Source: Schizochytrium sp. CCTCC M209059
Taxonomy: Eukaryota > Sar > Bigyra > Thraustochytrida > Thraustochytriidae
DNA: 64,000 nucleotides
Assembly (NCBI GenBank): GCA_000818945.1
Contig: KN805382.1
Location: 621,497 to 685,496 of the forward strand
Direction of reading: 5' to 3'
A program made the position numbers and the translations under genes. Under the pieces are notes generated by a model, which did not search any database, was not told the DNA's origin, and worked only from the letters and a program-made list of their open reading frames with translations. Shown piece after piece: positions 43,089 to 52,506 of the stretch (position 1 is the stretch's first letter; each line of letters opens with the position of its first letter).

Positions 43089-43727
43089 CTAGATCATGAT
43101 CACATTGACGAGAGCGCCAAGAATAATAAGACCGAGCGGGGCAAGGCGCACTGCGCTGGAAGGCACAGGCGAAGACCAGTTGACGGTGGAATCGCCCGCT
43201 CGGGCATGCTGCGTGCCGAAGGAGCTTCCCTCGTAGACGGCGTAAATGATGCGATCCCCATCACCCGAAACGTCAATGCTCCGGCCGGCAATGGTTTTTG
43301 CCGTAAACTCCATGGTCATGACGCCATTGTTGACCTCGATGGAGGTGTCGGTGATGGCTCTCGAGGAAGAAAGTCTTGGCGCATCGTACGCAGTGAGCTT
43401 GTACTCGCCGATTGGTGCAGGAATACCGGATACGCCTTGGCCGGCAATGACGGCATGCGAGCCAACCATGTCGCCATTGTCGGAAAGGCCCACGCCAATC
43501 CATCCGCTGGTCATAGGGTAGCTAACTTGCACGTGCACAGCGTCATTGTCCAGGACCGTGTAAGTCATGTCGAGATCTCCGCCAAACGCCGTCAGCGTGC
43601 CCGTAGGGTTGGTGGGCGCCATTGTCGGCGCCAAGGTCGAGTTGTCGTCCCCAGCTGCCCGGGCACTGCTCAGGCAGAGCACTGCCGCCACCAAGGCCAG
43701 GACTCGGCCTGCGCTCACGCCGGCCAT
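43089..43727 (-). CDS. Secreted or GPI-anchored DOMON-domain protein
   Basis: 212 residues. Begins with a clear signal peptide (MAGVSAGRVLALVAAVLCLS, cleavage expected after ARA-A near 25). Residues about 38-170 form a DOMON-type beta sandwich: DLDMTYTVLDND, then MTSGWIGVGLSDNGDMVGS, the segment typical of DOMON domains that bind heme or sugar. The C terminus (LAPLGLIILGALVNVIMI) is hydrophobic and preceded by small residues, suggesting GPI addition or a membrane anchor. No cytochrome b561 part follows, unlike many DOMON redox proteins. The ligand is not predictable. The frame is open upstream from a non-ATG codon, but the ATG at 43725-43727 directly precedes the signal peptide. The stop is TAG. 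Confidence 0.8.
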   Translation of the reverse strand: MAGVSAGRVLALVAAVLCLSSARAAGDDNSTLAPTMAPTNPTGTLTAFGGDLDMTYTVLDNDAVHVQVSYPMTSGWIGVGLSDNGDMVGSHAVIAGQGVSGIPAPIGEYKLTAYDAPRLSSSRAITDTSIEVNNGVMTMEFTAKTIAGRSIDVSGDGDRIIYAVYEGSSFGTQHARAGDSTVNWSSPVPSSAVRLAPLGLIILGALVNVIMI

Positions 43728-44033
43728 CGTGACGCTGGTTCGCTGGTTGGCTGGCTGGTTCGCTCGCTCGCGTCTGTGTGCTCGTGTGCTTGAGCGCGTG
43801 CTTGTCTTGGCTGGTTGTGGCCGATACGGTTTTGCTTGCAGCGCAGGTGGTAGCGGTCGCGGCGGCGGTGACCAAAGAGCGAGCGCTAAGCAAGGTCCGG
43901 TAAGTTTTCGCCATGCCACGACCTCGGCCAACTTCACTCGCAAGCGGCGAGATCGGCACCGAGATCAGCCGTCGCTCGCCATCGCTCGCCGGCGCCCCGC
44001 CCTGCCCCGCGCCGCGCCGGCATCTCGCAGATG

Positions 44034-44066
44034 CTTGCTTGCTTGCTTGCTTGCTCGCTTGCTTAC
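44034..44066. repeat. (GCTT)n microsatellite
   Basis: About seven to eight GCTT-type units with small interruptions, about 310 bases upstream of the DOMON start (AAGC on that gene's strand). Confidence 0.85.
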
Positions 44067-45551
44067 TTGCTTTCTCGCGCGTGCGCTTGTCCCGAGAACA
44101 AGAGCAGGGACTGCGGCGGCGAGCTGGGACTTGTATGCAGCAAAGTGAGGCAACGCGAGTGCGCCACCACACGGCACGCTTATGGCCCCTCACCGCGCGC
44201 CTGTGGAGACCTGCAGCAGCTCGGACTGCGTGGCCTGCAGGTATCCCGGCACGTGCGCGGGGGAGGGCGTCGGTCACATTAGCACAGCGTTGGTGCGTGC
44301 GTGAGCTGGATTCGATTTCATGGCGGCCACGAAGACGACTTGGTGGCCATGGCCGTGCATCTGCAGCTGCTGCTGCGTGCATGTTGATGGCCGTGGGCGA
44401 GAGATGGGAGAGAGGAGAATGAGAGAGAAGGAACAAAAGGAAAGGGAGACTTGGCGCGGAAGTGTCGAAGAGGGAGAACATGATGCGATTTATGGATGGA
44501 TGGATGGATGGATGAATGGACGGGATGCCTTGACTTGAGTTGGCTGACTGTGATGTTCGTGAAGTGCAAAACAATTGCGGAAAGAACAATATGGCATCTC
44601 ATGGTCAACGTTGTGAATCACCCCCTTTGTCAAGCCCACAACGGTGAACTGTCGTGAGCTTTTCATGCCTTTGACTGCATGTCCATGCAGTGCGCGGGGC
44701 AAAGAAAACGGATGGGAGACAGAGAACGAAAATTGGAGGGAGAGGGGAGGGAGATAGTACTAGGTTTGGTGCGGAAGGGTGGAAGAGAAACTAACATTGA
44801 TATACGATGACCTGAGTTCCCTATAATGAATTTTACTTTTTCCCTTGGAGTGCAAAGATGCAGCGTCTCCTCGTCAAGAAATGTGCAGAGTAGAATTGTC
44901 GTCTCCTGGTCAGCTTCGAGAATATCACTGCATAATCTCCCTCATCGTCGAGCGCACCCACGTTGAACTGTCTGGGGCAAGCAACTACAATGAATCCAAC
45001 CAAGGCCAACCACCGCCCACCCACCCAACATCAACAACGAGTCGTGTACTGTGTACACTCGCTCACAGCACACACAACAACCTTGGGTATGAAAGACGGG
45101 GTTTCTCTTTACGATGCTGCGAAGCGCACTGGCATTGGATCCGAAAGGCTGGACCATTGGCGCGGCGATCGTACTACCTTTAAAACCACTGTGTCCCGAT
45201 TCGGTCCACCCATCGCTGCGACGGCGTCTTTTCAGCTGCCAGCTTGCTCCGCCGCTGCCGCACCACAGAAACAACCGCGTCGAGGTCCTTGCACGACCTC
45301 GATGCTCCCGTCCGTGCGGCGCAGGTCGGCCGCCAGGCCGACCTTTTGTCGTCCCTCTCTGCGCGCGCGCTTACATCGATCACTCTTCGGTCCTGCCTGA
45401 AAGCGCCCCCCTTGCAGAAGGCGCACTACTAGAAGGAGCAGAACCGCCGGCAAAGCGAATGATTGCTCGCTTGCTCGCTAGGTCACGGGCAGCAAAACAG
45501 AATTGAGACGCGGCTCTCTACAAGCGAGACGGCATAACCCGAACGAAGGCT

Positions 45552-45604
45552 GTTGACGTGGACGTGGACGTGGACGTGAACGTGGACGTGGACGTGGACG
45601 TGAA
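45552..45604. repeat. (GACGTG)n hexanucleotide repeat in a leader
   Basis: About eight GACGTG units, two of them GACGTGAAC variants, ending about 12 bases before the CoA-transferase ATG. Confidence 0.9.
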
Positions 45605-45615
45605 CAAGAAGCACC

Positions 45616-46995
45616 ATGATGTTGCATCGTGGCGGAGCGGCGCGTCTGCGCGTGCGGCTTGCGGGCACCAGTGGCGGCGTGGACGCGGCCAAGAATGCGG
45701 CGGCAGCAAAGATGCTCTCGACGACGGCCGAGGACGGAGCCAAGGAGGAACGGAAGCCGCAAGGCCCGCTCGCAGGCGTGCGTGTGATTGAGGTTGGCAA
45801 CTTTATTGCAGGCCCACAGGCCGGCACGATCTTGGCGTACTACGGCGCAGAGTGCATTAAGATTGAGCCCCCCGGGGGCGATCAGGTGCGCAAGTTTCGC
45901 AACGTGGATCCGACAGGCACCTCGTGGTGGTGGAGATCCATTGGGCGCAACAAAAAGTCGATCGAGCTCGACTTGAAAAAGCCAGGCGCCCAGCAGCTCG
46001 TGCGCGACCTTTGCAAGGATGCCGACGTGCTGCTCGAGAACTTTCGACCGGGCAAGATGGAAAGCTGGGGACTTGGGCCCGACGACATTGCCAAGGTGAA
46101 CGACCTCGTGTACACTCGCGTGAGCGGCTATGGCCAGAACGGACCTTATGCTCCTCGACCGGGCTTTGCCTCTTCGTGCGAGGCCATGGGCGGCTTTCGG
46201 TATGTGAACGGCTTCCCCGATCGCCCCTCGGTGCGCCCGAATCTGAGCCTGGGCGACACACTGGCAGGGATTCACGGTGCCATGGGAACGGCCATGGCAC
46301 TTTTTGCGCGTCAAAAGGGAAGCAACCCGGACGCCAAGTTTCAGGTCGTGGACGCAAGCATTTTCGAGTCAGTCTGGCAAATCATGGAGGGCGTCTTGCC
46401 TGATTACGATGGCGAGGGCCTTGTGCGGGAGCCCTCGGGATCGACCGTGACGGGCATTGTCCCGACCAACACGTACCCCACGAGCGACGGCAAGGCCGTG
46501 GTGATTGGCTCGAACTCGAACACGCTTTTCAAGCGGCTCATGCTCCAGATTGGCCGCCCTGACATCGCCGAGGATGAAAAGTACAGCGATAACCAAAAGC
46601 GCGTAGAACACCAAGAGTATTTGGACAAGGTCATTGGCGATTGGGCGCAGCAGCATACGGCACAAGAAGTAATGGACTGCGTCAATAAGGCCCAGGTCCC
46701 CAACGGTCTCATTTACTCGATTGAGGATATCGTTGACGACCCGCAGTACAAGGCCCGCGGAATGATTGAGGAAGTCCACGTTCCTGCCCTCAACCGTAAC
46801 CTCAAGATTCCTGGTATGGCGCCCAAGTTCTCCAAGACGCCGGGAGCAACCTTGTGGCCGGGAGCTGAACTTGGCGAGCACACGCAGGAGATTCTTGACC
46901 TCGTTGGCTACACCCCGGAGCAGATCCAGGCGCTCACGGATGAGGGCGCTTTGCTGTGGCCCGCGGGCGCCGGACCTTTTTCCGCCTCGGCATGA
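45616..46995 (+). CDS. Class III CoA-transferase (CaiB/BaiF/formyl-CoA transferase type), probably mitochondrial
   Basis: 459 residues. The N terminus (MMLHRGGAARLRVRLAG) is basic, lacks acidic residues and looks like a mitochondrial targeting sequence. The family core starts at GPLAGVRVIEVGNFIAGP and contains IEPPGGD, NKKSIELDLK and ENFRPGKMESWGL. The catalytic Asp lies in LSLGDTLAG (D214), which in class III CoA-transferases forms the acyl-aspartyl anhydride. Closest in organisation is the mitochondrial succinate-hydroxymethylglutarate CoA-transferase (SUGCT/C7orf10), but the acyl substrates cannot be told from sequence. The ATG stands in CACCATGATG, a good eukaryotic start context. A decayed copy of the last coding segment follows at 47424. 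Confidence 0.9.
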   Translation: MMLHRGGAARLRVRLAGTSGGVDAAKNAAAAKMLSTTAEDGAKEERKPQGPLAGVRVIEVGNFIAGPQAGTILAYYGAECIKIEPPGGDQVRKFRNVDPTGTSWWWRSIGRNKKSIELDLKKPGAQQLVRDLCKDADVLLENFRPGKMESWGLGPDDIAKVNDLVYTRVSGYGQNGPYAPRPGFASSCEAMGGFRYVNGFPDRPSVRPNLSLGDTLAGIHGAMGTAMALFARQKGSNPDAKFQVVDASIFESVWQIMEGVLPDYDGEGLVREPSGSTVTGIVPTNTYPTSDGKAVVIGSNSNTLFKRLMLQIGRPDIAEDEKYSDNQKRVEHQEYLDKVIGDWAQQHTAQEVMDCVNKAQVPNGLIYSIEDIVDDPQYKARGMIEEVHVPALNRNLKIPGMAPKFSKTPGATLWPGAELGEHTQEILDLVGYTPEQIQALTDEGALLWPAGAGPFSASA

Positions 46996-47164
46996 TTGAC
47001 AGTGAACCCTTTTATTATAACTTTTCTTTATCTTCGTTTTGATGGCCTCAGCCGTGCGTTCGATTTTCAGTAACTTGGTGTTGGCGGGTGTGATCTCATG
47101 GCAAAGCAGTCCTTTGTAAATATATTTTTCTTAGTACAATCATTTTTCAGTATAAGTTGCAGAA

Positions 47165-47390
47165 GCAAGTTTTCTCAGTACATATTGGAAAAGCATTCCT
47201 TGGTGAGCCTATATGTTTTCTCAGTACAAATTGAAAAAGGCATTCCTTGGTGAGCTATAAGTTTTTCCTATACAAGTTGGAGAAACTATTTTTTTTTTGG
47301 GGGGGGGGGAAGGAGAACTGCTTCTTTCGAGTTCGAGTTGGAAAACCATGCCTTGGTGAGCTCATTCCTTCCAGTACATTTCACTTTATT
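47165..47390. repeat. About 46-bp minisatellite, decaying
   Basis: Units such as TTTTCTCAGTACATATTGGA ... GCATTCCTTGGTGAGC start at about 47170 and 47216; further partial units (TATACAAGTTGGAGAAAC; GAGTTGGAAAACCATGCCTT) follow with a T/G homopolymer stretch between. Confidence 0.7.
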
Positions 47391-47423
47391 CGAGATGGGA
47401 TTCGCAAGACAAGGTCTATGCGC

Positions 47424-47642
47424 ATGGAATGATTGCACAAGTCCACGTTTGTGCCGACACGCGCAACCTCAAGGTTTTTTTTGGAGGACACCGGAAGAAC
47501 TAGCCTTGTGGCCGGAAACTCTGAACTAGGCGAGAACACGCAGAAACTTCTCAATCTCGTTGGACACATTGTATGCGCTCACGGACGAGAACGCCGGATT
47601 TTTCTTTCGCTGCAACGTGATTGACAATGAGCTCTTTTATTC
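47424..47642 (+). pseudogene. Decayed duplicate of the CoA-transferase 3' end
   Basis: The order of words copies 46763-47014: GGAATGATTG, AGTCCACGTT, CGCAACCTCAAG, GCCTTGTGGCCGG, AACTCTGAACTAGGCGAGAA, ACACGCAGAAACTTCTCAAT, CTCGTTGG, GCTCACGGACGAG, and finally CGTGATTGACAATGAGCTCT TTTATT, which matches the parent's stop codon and 3' flank (CATGATTGACAGTGAACCCT). Indels break the frame. The duplicate includes 3' non-coding sequence and keeps no sign of a poly-A tail, so it arose by DNA duplication. Confidence 0.85.
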
Positions 47643-47962
47643 AATTTCGACATCACGAAAAAACCAACCAAGCGTTTGTAGAATCGTTGATGAGATCAGG
47701 AGGCAAAGCATTGCTCAACTGTATTAATTGCCTGCAGTGCACAGATAAAAACTCATTGTTTCCAGCGCAACTTGGACTGCAGCACGTTTCGTTTGACATC
47801 AATCAAGAAGAAAAGCGTATTCCTTTTCTTCTTTTATTTGACCGCGGAGCCAAAAAGCACCAAGCAAGAGAAACTACAGACGAGGCTATCGAGGATGCTA
47901 ACAAGATCGAACAGGAGGCAAATTGGAATGCACGTATGGGTTGTAAATGATTGCTCTGGTGT

Positions 47963-48920
47963 TTACTCATCGGCCTCCTCAGCGTCACCGCCGCCCGAAG
48001 CCATGGACTTGCGCTTGACGCGGCCCGGTCGGCCCTGGCCAAAGGGAGAGGTAAAGGAATAATCGACGTGCTTCTCGGAGTCGGTGCGGAGCATGAAGCT
48101 GGGCACGTTAACCATGCGCTTGCCGACGCGAATGTGACGCTGCCTGATGAGGACGCGAGCGTGGTGGACGCTCTTGGCAAGGCCCTGCTTGAAGACCTTG
48201 GTCTGGAGGCGGCGCTCGAGCAGGCGCTGGGTGGTGAGCTGGAGCACGTAATCCAGCTTCTGCTCGTCCTCGGTAAGGAGACCGTAGCGAACCATGCGGC
48301 GAAGGAGAGCCTGGCCCTCGAAGATGCGGCGCTCGTGCTTCTCATCGAGGGTGAGGAGCTCACGGGCGGCGGCACGGATCTTGGCGAGGATCAGCTGAGT
48401 GCGCCAGATCTCGCGCTTGCAGCGGAGACCATACTCACCGCAGAGCTTGAGCTCCTGTGTTTTTCAAGATTGCGTTCGCATCACGTCAAAGCAGTCAGTT
48501 AGTCAATTGTTCGTTCCTTTGAGCCATCGACTGATCGCGATCGATCAGAAAGCATCATCATGTAGACCAAGGGAAAAGGGAGGTTGAGTTGAGCAAATAA
48601 GGCGGGGTTTTTCTACCCGTCCATCCTACACTCGTGGTGGAGCATAGCATGGCGCACGCGAACAGGCGCGCACAAGCAGTGAACCGCTTACACTGCTGTG
48701 CGCTCATCCCGTTGCGATGCGACCTCTATTCGTTGGCACGGTGGTCGTCCGGCCGGCCAACCAGCCACAGACAGGTCGTGGCGGCCACCATCCCCTCCAT
48801 CCCTCCGTCCATGCTGCGCTCGCGAGCGCGACGTACCTGGTCGAGGCGCTCCTTCTCGTACGGGCGGCGGGGCGGGTTCGAGACCTTGCTGAAGTTGCGG
48901 TGCCGGCTGATCTTGGGCAT
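47963..48920 (-). CDS. RPS9: Small-subunit ribosomal protein uS4 (RPS9), two exons
   Basis: Spliced minus-strand gene: exon 1 48920-48837, intron 48836-48455 (382 nt, GTACGT...ACAG), exon 2 48454-47963; 191 residues. Exon 1 encodes MPKISRHRNFSKVSNPPRRP through LDQ (28 codons) and exon 2 resumes with ELKLCGEYGLRCKREIW, matching eukaryotic RPS9 across the junction without a gap. Further conserved parts are ARELLTLDEK, LERRLQTKVFKQGLAKS, HHARVLIRQRHIRVGK (the S4 RNA-binding fold) and SPFGQGRPGRVKRK. The protein binds 18S rRNA early in 40S assembly. The C terminus ends in an acidic tail. The stop is TAA. Confidence 0.96.
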
Positions 48921-50127
48921 CTTGACGACCTCCTCCGCGCGCGGGTGCTGCTCCTCCTCGCTCTGCTGCCAGTCGAAGCTCTTTTGCTGCTTGGCGCCCT
49001 TCTTTCTTTCTGCCTTCCTGCTTGGCGCCCTTGCTCTTCCCCCCGTCTCCCTCTTGCGCCCCTTTACGCAAGTGCGCTATCGCCCCTTTCCGCACTTGCT
49101 TCTTTGCCCATCAAATGCACTATCCGCCGCCACCACTGAGCGCGAAAAGAGTGGCCCCGGCGCCGCCTGCTTACGCCGCGGGGCGCACTTTATACCCACG
49201 CCGACACCCGGTTTAGGACCGCCTGCTTACATCCACCACCAACCACTATTTCCCCGGTTTCACCGGTGCCATCCTCACCGTCCTTCGCTCGGTGTGCACT
49301 AGCGGAAGCACACGGGACAAGGGGGTGGCAGGGGCTAGGGTTAGGGTGTTCGGGTTTTCGGAAAAACAGGAAAGAGGGCGCGGTGCGAGAAGGCCCGGCG
49401 TCCGCGGGAGAAGCGGCGCGGACGGGGCAAACGGGGGATAGAAGGGTTGCGCAGCGGGAGGGGGACGAATGTGCCGCCCGCGGAGGGGCACAAAGGTGCC
49501 GGTGCGCAGAGGGGCGCGGAGCCGGCGAGAGACGGGCGAGAGACGGCGAGGCGCGGCGTCGATGTCGAGGAGATCCGCAACGAGGAGGTAGGTCGCCGGC
49601 GGCGGCGGCGGTGCGGAGAGGCGCGAGGGCGCGGAGAGGCGCGAGGGCAGTACAGGGCGGCGCGGTGAGGCGCGAGGGCGAGCCCGCTCCGACGCCGCCG
49701 CAGAGGGCCGCAGCTGCCGGGGGCACGCCCGATCGCGAGCGCCTGGGCGGCGATGGGGTCGCGAAAGTATCCATGCATCTGCCAGGGGCCAAATTGTCGT
49801 TGCCAGGCTGGCTCGGCGGGGCCCAGGGCGCGGGCGAGGAGCCAGCGGAGGCCCTTGAGGCGGCGGCCGGAGCTCGCTCGCTCCGTGGTCGATGTCTTTG
49901 GTCCTGGCCGGAGTCGAGACAGCCTGGAAGCAGACGCCTTTGGGCCGGAGGAGGGAGGGAAAGGCACGAGGAGCGAGAAGGACTGACTAACAGGCAGACA
50001 GACGGTTTACGACCCAATTCTTCCCAATCTGTATCTGCGAAATATCAAAGAGCAGTAACGTAACTCGAGGACGCTTTCGCGAGCAGCCGGCACGAGTGAG
50101 GAGGACACGGAGAAGTAGCAAAGGATA
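48921..50127. other. Divergent promoter region of RPS9 and the RAMP4-like gene
   Basis: About 1.2 kb, strongly GC-rich between 49,350 and 49,960 with GAGGCGCGAGGGCG-type repeats. Open frames on both strands lack domains. No supported gene. Confidence 0.6.
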
Positions 50128-50423
50128 ATGGGTATGTTTTGAAACGTGGACAAGTATAGATGAGACGGGCGTTAAGCTGACGATTGTATGCTCGTTTAGC
50201 ACCGATTCCACGTAACAAGGGTCGCCGCACCCGGACGCTCCAGGCGCAGCAGCGGCGTCCTGGCGAGGTTTCATCGAAGCAAAAGGAAAAGGATGAGCGA
50301 CCTGTGAGCAACTTTCTCGTGGCGTTTTTCCTCTTTGTCGTTGTCGGTTCGGCATTTTTGCAAATCTTTCGTCTCTTTCTTGACATGGACTCGGAGCAGG
50401 CGCAGCAAAACACAGAAGAGTAG
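50128..50423 (+). CDS. RAMP4/SERP1-like Sec61-associated ER membrane protein, two exons
   Basis: My model is exon 1 50128-50131 (ATGG only), intron 50132-50199 (68 nt; donor G|GTATGT, branch-like CTGAC, acceptor TTTAG), exon 2 50200-50423; 75 residues. The product starts MAPIPRNKGRRTRTLQAQQR, has a polar middle with many Lys and Gln, then one membrane span (VSNFLVAFFLFVVVGSAFLQ) and a short acidic tail. Size, basic cytosolic part, the GSAxxQI segment at the end of the membrane span and single C-terminal anchor match RAMP4/SERP1 (yeast Ysy6), tail-anchored proteins at the Sec61 translocon. Without splicing no suitable ATG lies in this frame, only a TTG at 50184. The four-base coding exon should be confirmed by cDNA. 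Confidence 0.78.
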
Positions 50424-50656
50424 GTTTAGGTCTCTGTCAAGCTGGGCGCTGGCACGTCTCGCGACGACGTTTTGCACGCTGCATCCCGGGTGGCAATCAG
50501 CGAGAGCCTTTTTTATTCGGGGACACGCGCAGGAGAAGGAAATGGAAAGGCCACAGCAGCTTTGCCGTTTTTCTTTTCCCTTTCCCTTGTCTCTCGCACG
50601 AACACGCGCGCACACACACAAGTACGCACGCAGACGCATATCTTGACGGCGGCCTC

Positions 50657-51290
50657 AGTCGATTGGGTCGACTGTCAGCTTGCTCTGGATGGATGTAAAA
50701 AATCATGTGACTCTTTTGCTGCTCTTGCTCCAGCTCTACTCTTTTCCACTTCGTTTCTTTCATTCGTTTTTTGGGGGCAGGATCAGTCGGTTGGGTTGAC
50801 TGTCAGCTCGCTCTGCATGGATGTGAAAAACCATGTGACACTTTTGCTGCTCCTGCTCTCCGGCTCTACTCTTTTCCAATTCGTTTCTTTCATTTGTTTT
50901 TTTGGCGGGATCAGTCATTTGGGTCGACTGTCAGCTCGCTCTGCATGGATGTGAAAAATCATGTGACGCTTTTGCTGCTCCTCGCGGTCGCTTGCTCCAG
51001 CTGTGCTCTTTTCCGCTTCATTTCTTTCATTCGTTTTTTGGGGCAGGATCAGTCGGTTGGGTTGACTGTCAGCTCGCTTTGCATGGATGTGAAAAACCAT
51101 GTGAATCTTTTGCTGCTCTTGCTCCAGCTCTACTCTTTTCTACCTCGTTTCTTTCATTCGTTTTTTGGGGGAAGGATCAGTCATTTGGGTCGACTGTCAG
51201 CTCGCTCTGCATGGATGTGAAAAACCATGTGACGCTTTTGCTGCTCCTGCTCCAGCTCCCCACTTCGTTTCTCAGGGGCCCTTTTAATTT
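50657..51290. repeat. Five tandem units of about 128 bp
   Basis: The word ACTGTCAGCT, followed by TGC(A/T)TGGATGTGAAAAA and CTTTTGCTGCTC, occurs at 50671, 50799, 50927, 51065 and 51193. Spacing is 128, 128, 138 and 128 bases; the third unit carries a ten-base insertion. Units alternate between TTGGGTTGACTG and TTGGGTCGACTG forms, suggesting a higher-order two-unit pattern. Confidence 0.92.
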
Positions 51291-51435
51291 CTGAAGATCG
51301 AACGCACGGCAGACTGGCAAGCGGGACTCCGACGACCGCCAGGCCCGTCGAGCCGGAAGGCCGCGCGGGCGACCAAGTACGTACTCGCACATCCGGTTCG
51401 GTCGATCGAACGACCGACTGTCTGAAAACAAGCGA

Positions 51436-51437
<2 letters not shown>

Positions 51438-51477
<40 letters not shown>
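51438..51477. repeat. (AAGC)n microsatellite abutting a start codon
   Basis: About ten AAGC units run directly into the ATG of the acyltransferase gene, so the last repeat bases form the start context (AAGCATGG). Confidence 0.95.
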
Positions 51478-51479
<2 letters not shown>

Positions 51480-52506
51480 GGAGAAGTTTACACGATGGGA
51501 GGACAAGTCGAACGGGATTAACCCGTTCGTCCCGAACGGCCGTCAGAGCCGCGCGCTGCCCGTGGCAGCAGCAGGCGCGGTGCTTGCGGTGGTCAAGCTC
51601 GTGCTCCTGTTTGGAGTAGGACTCGTTCTTGCGGTGGGCCTCGGGCTCGAGACGGTCGTGGTGGCACGACCTCTTCGTGCTCTTGTTCGCCTCACCATAA
51701 CGCGCCCACTTGTGCGCCTGGTGCTGTTGCTGTTGGGCTTTTGGACGATCGGCGAGGCATTGCCGGATCCGCGTCGCCTTCGTCTTGGCAAACTCAGCAA
51801 AAAGGGTGTCAGTGATTCGCAAGAGGCTCTTCAGTCGTTCGGCCGCACAATTCGTCGCGGAGACCTCCTCCTCTTTAACTCCACTTCGATCGTTGAAGTG
51901 CTCTACCTGTATGCGCGCTTTAGCGCTGACTTTGCTGTCCCTTCGCTCCCTGATGGCAACGGATTCAAACAAGTTGGTCTCGTGGGCGCCCTCAAGCGAG
52001 CCGCGTATCAAGGCACTGACCCTTCGAAGGCGCCGTGCAACGGAGGCTCGGCCCGCATCACAGAATTGCAAAGCAGCGCCGACTTTCCTCTTGCCGTCTT
52101 TGCCGAGGGCGCGCGAACAAATGGCAAGGCTGTGATGGAATTTGTCCCGGCCTTGGCGCAGGACACGGCTTTTCATGATGGCACCACACGTGTTCACATT
52201 ACGGCCTTTTCCTACCCGCATGTCGCCTGGTCACCTTGCAATCCTGTCGATGGCATCTTGACCTACTTGTTCCGCGCGTGCTCCATGTTCCGCAACACGA
52301 TGTACGTCAATCTGGTCCCCTACGAGGTCTGGACGGCCGAGCGTGAGAATCGCGCCAATAATCATCCCGAGACGGACGTGCGCTCGCTCCTGGCCTCGGC
52401 AGTAGGCAACCGTGGTGTCAAGCAAGTGGCGCTCTCGTATTCGGTCTACTTTGACTTTCTCGAGTACTATCATTCATCCTCATTGTATGGTAAGAAAAAC
52501 AAATAG
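51478..52506 (+). CDS. Membrane-bound lysophospholipid acyltransferase-like protein (LPLAT family)
   Basis: 342 residues in the unspliced reading. Hydrophobic segments cover about 27-60 and 70-95. Acyltransferase motifs follow: FNSTSIVEVLYLY (134-146) corresponds to motif I NHxSxxD, with His replaced by Ser (S135) and Asp by Glu (E140), and FAEGARTNG (E210) to motif III FPEGTRS. The changed motif I resembles divergent LPLAT members such as yeast Loa1/Vps66, so activity is uncertain. The start ATG directly follows an AAGC repeat. Near the end, TATG|GTAAGA (52490) and a pyrimidine-rich CTTTTCAG (to 52557) frame a possible 68-nt intron. If used, the C terminus changes to a low-complexity Ser/Ala/Thr tail ending at 52838; if retained it ends SLYGKKNK. 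Confidence 0.72.

Larger units (their letters stand above)
43728..45615. other. Divergent promoter spacer between DOMON and CoA-transferase genes
   Basis: Carries a GCTT run (about 44034-44066, upstream of the DOMON gene), a GGAT run (about 44492-44516) and the GACGTG repeat directly before the CoA-transferase. No supported gene. Confidence 0.7.
46996..47962. other. 3' spacer with minisatellite and decayed gene tail
   Basis: Apart from the 46-bp minisatellite and the CoA-transferase tail relic no gene is visible. RPS9 ends at its right border on the opposite strand. Confidence 0.7.
50424..51477. other. Spacer with minisatellite before the acyltransferase gene
   Basis: Contains the 128-bp tandem array and the AAGC run listed separately. 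Frames through the array translate repeat units and are not gene-like. Confidence 0.7.

Noticed and set aside
49330..49352. Telomere-like AGGGTTAGGG.
   Set aside because: Less than two units, inside a chromosome region with genes on both sides.
50657..51290. CRISPR-like array.
   Set aside because: Units of 128-138 bases are repeated over their whole length, with no short repeat/unique spacer pattern, in a eukaryotic context.
51181..52221. 346-codon minus-strand frame.
   Set aside because: It is the antisense shadow of the acyltransferase plus minisatellite units; the plus-strand product has recognisable motifs.
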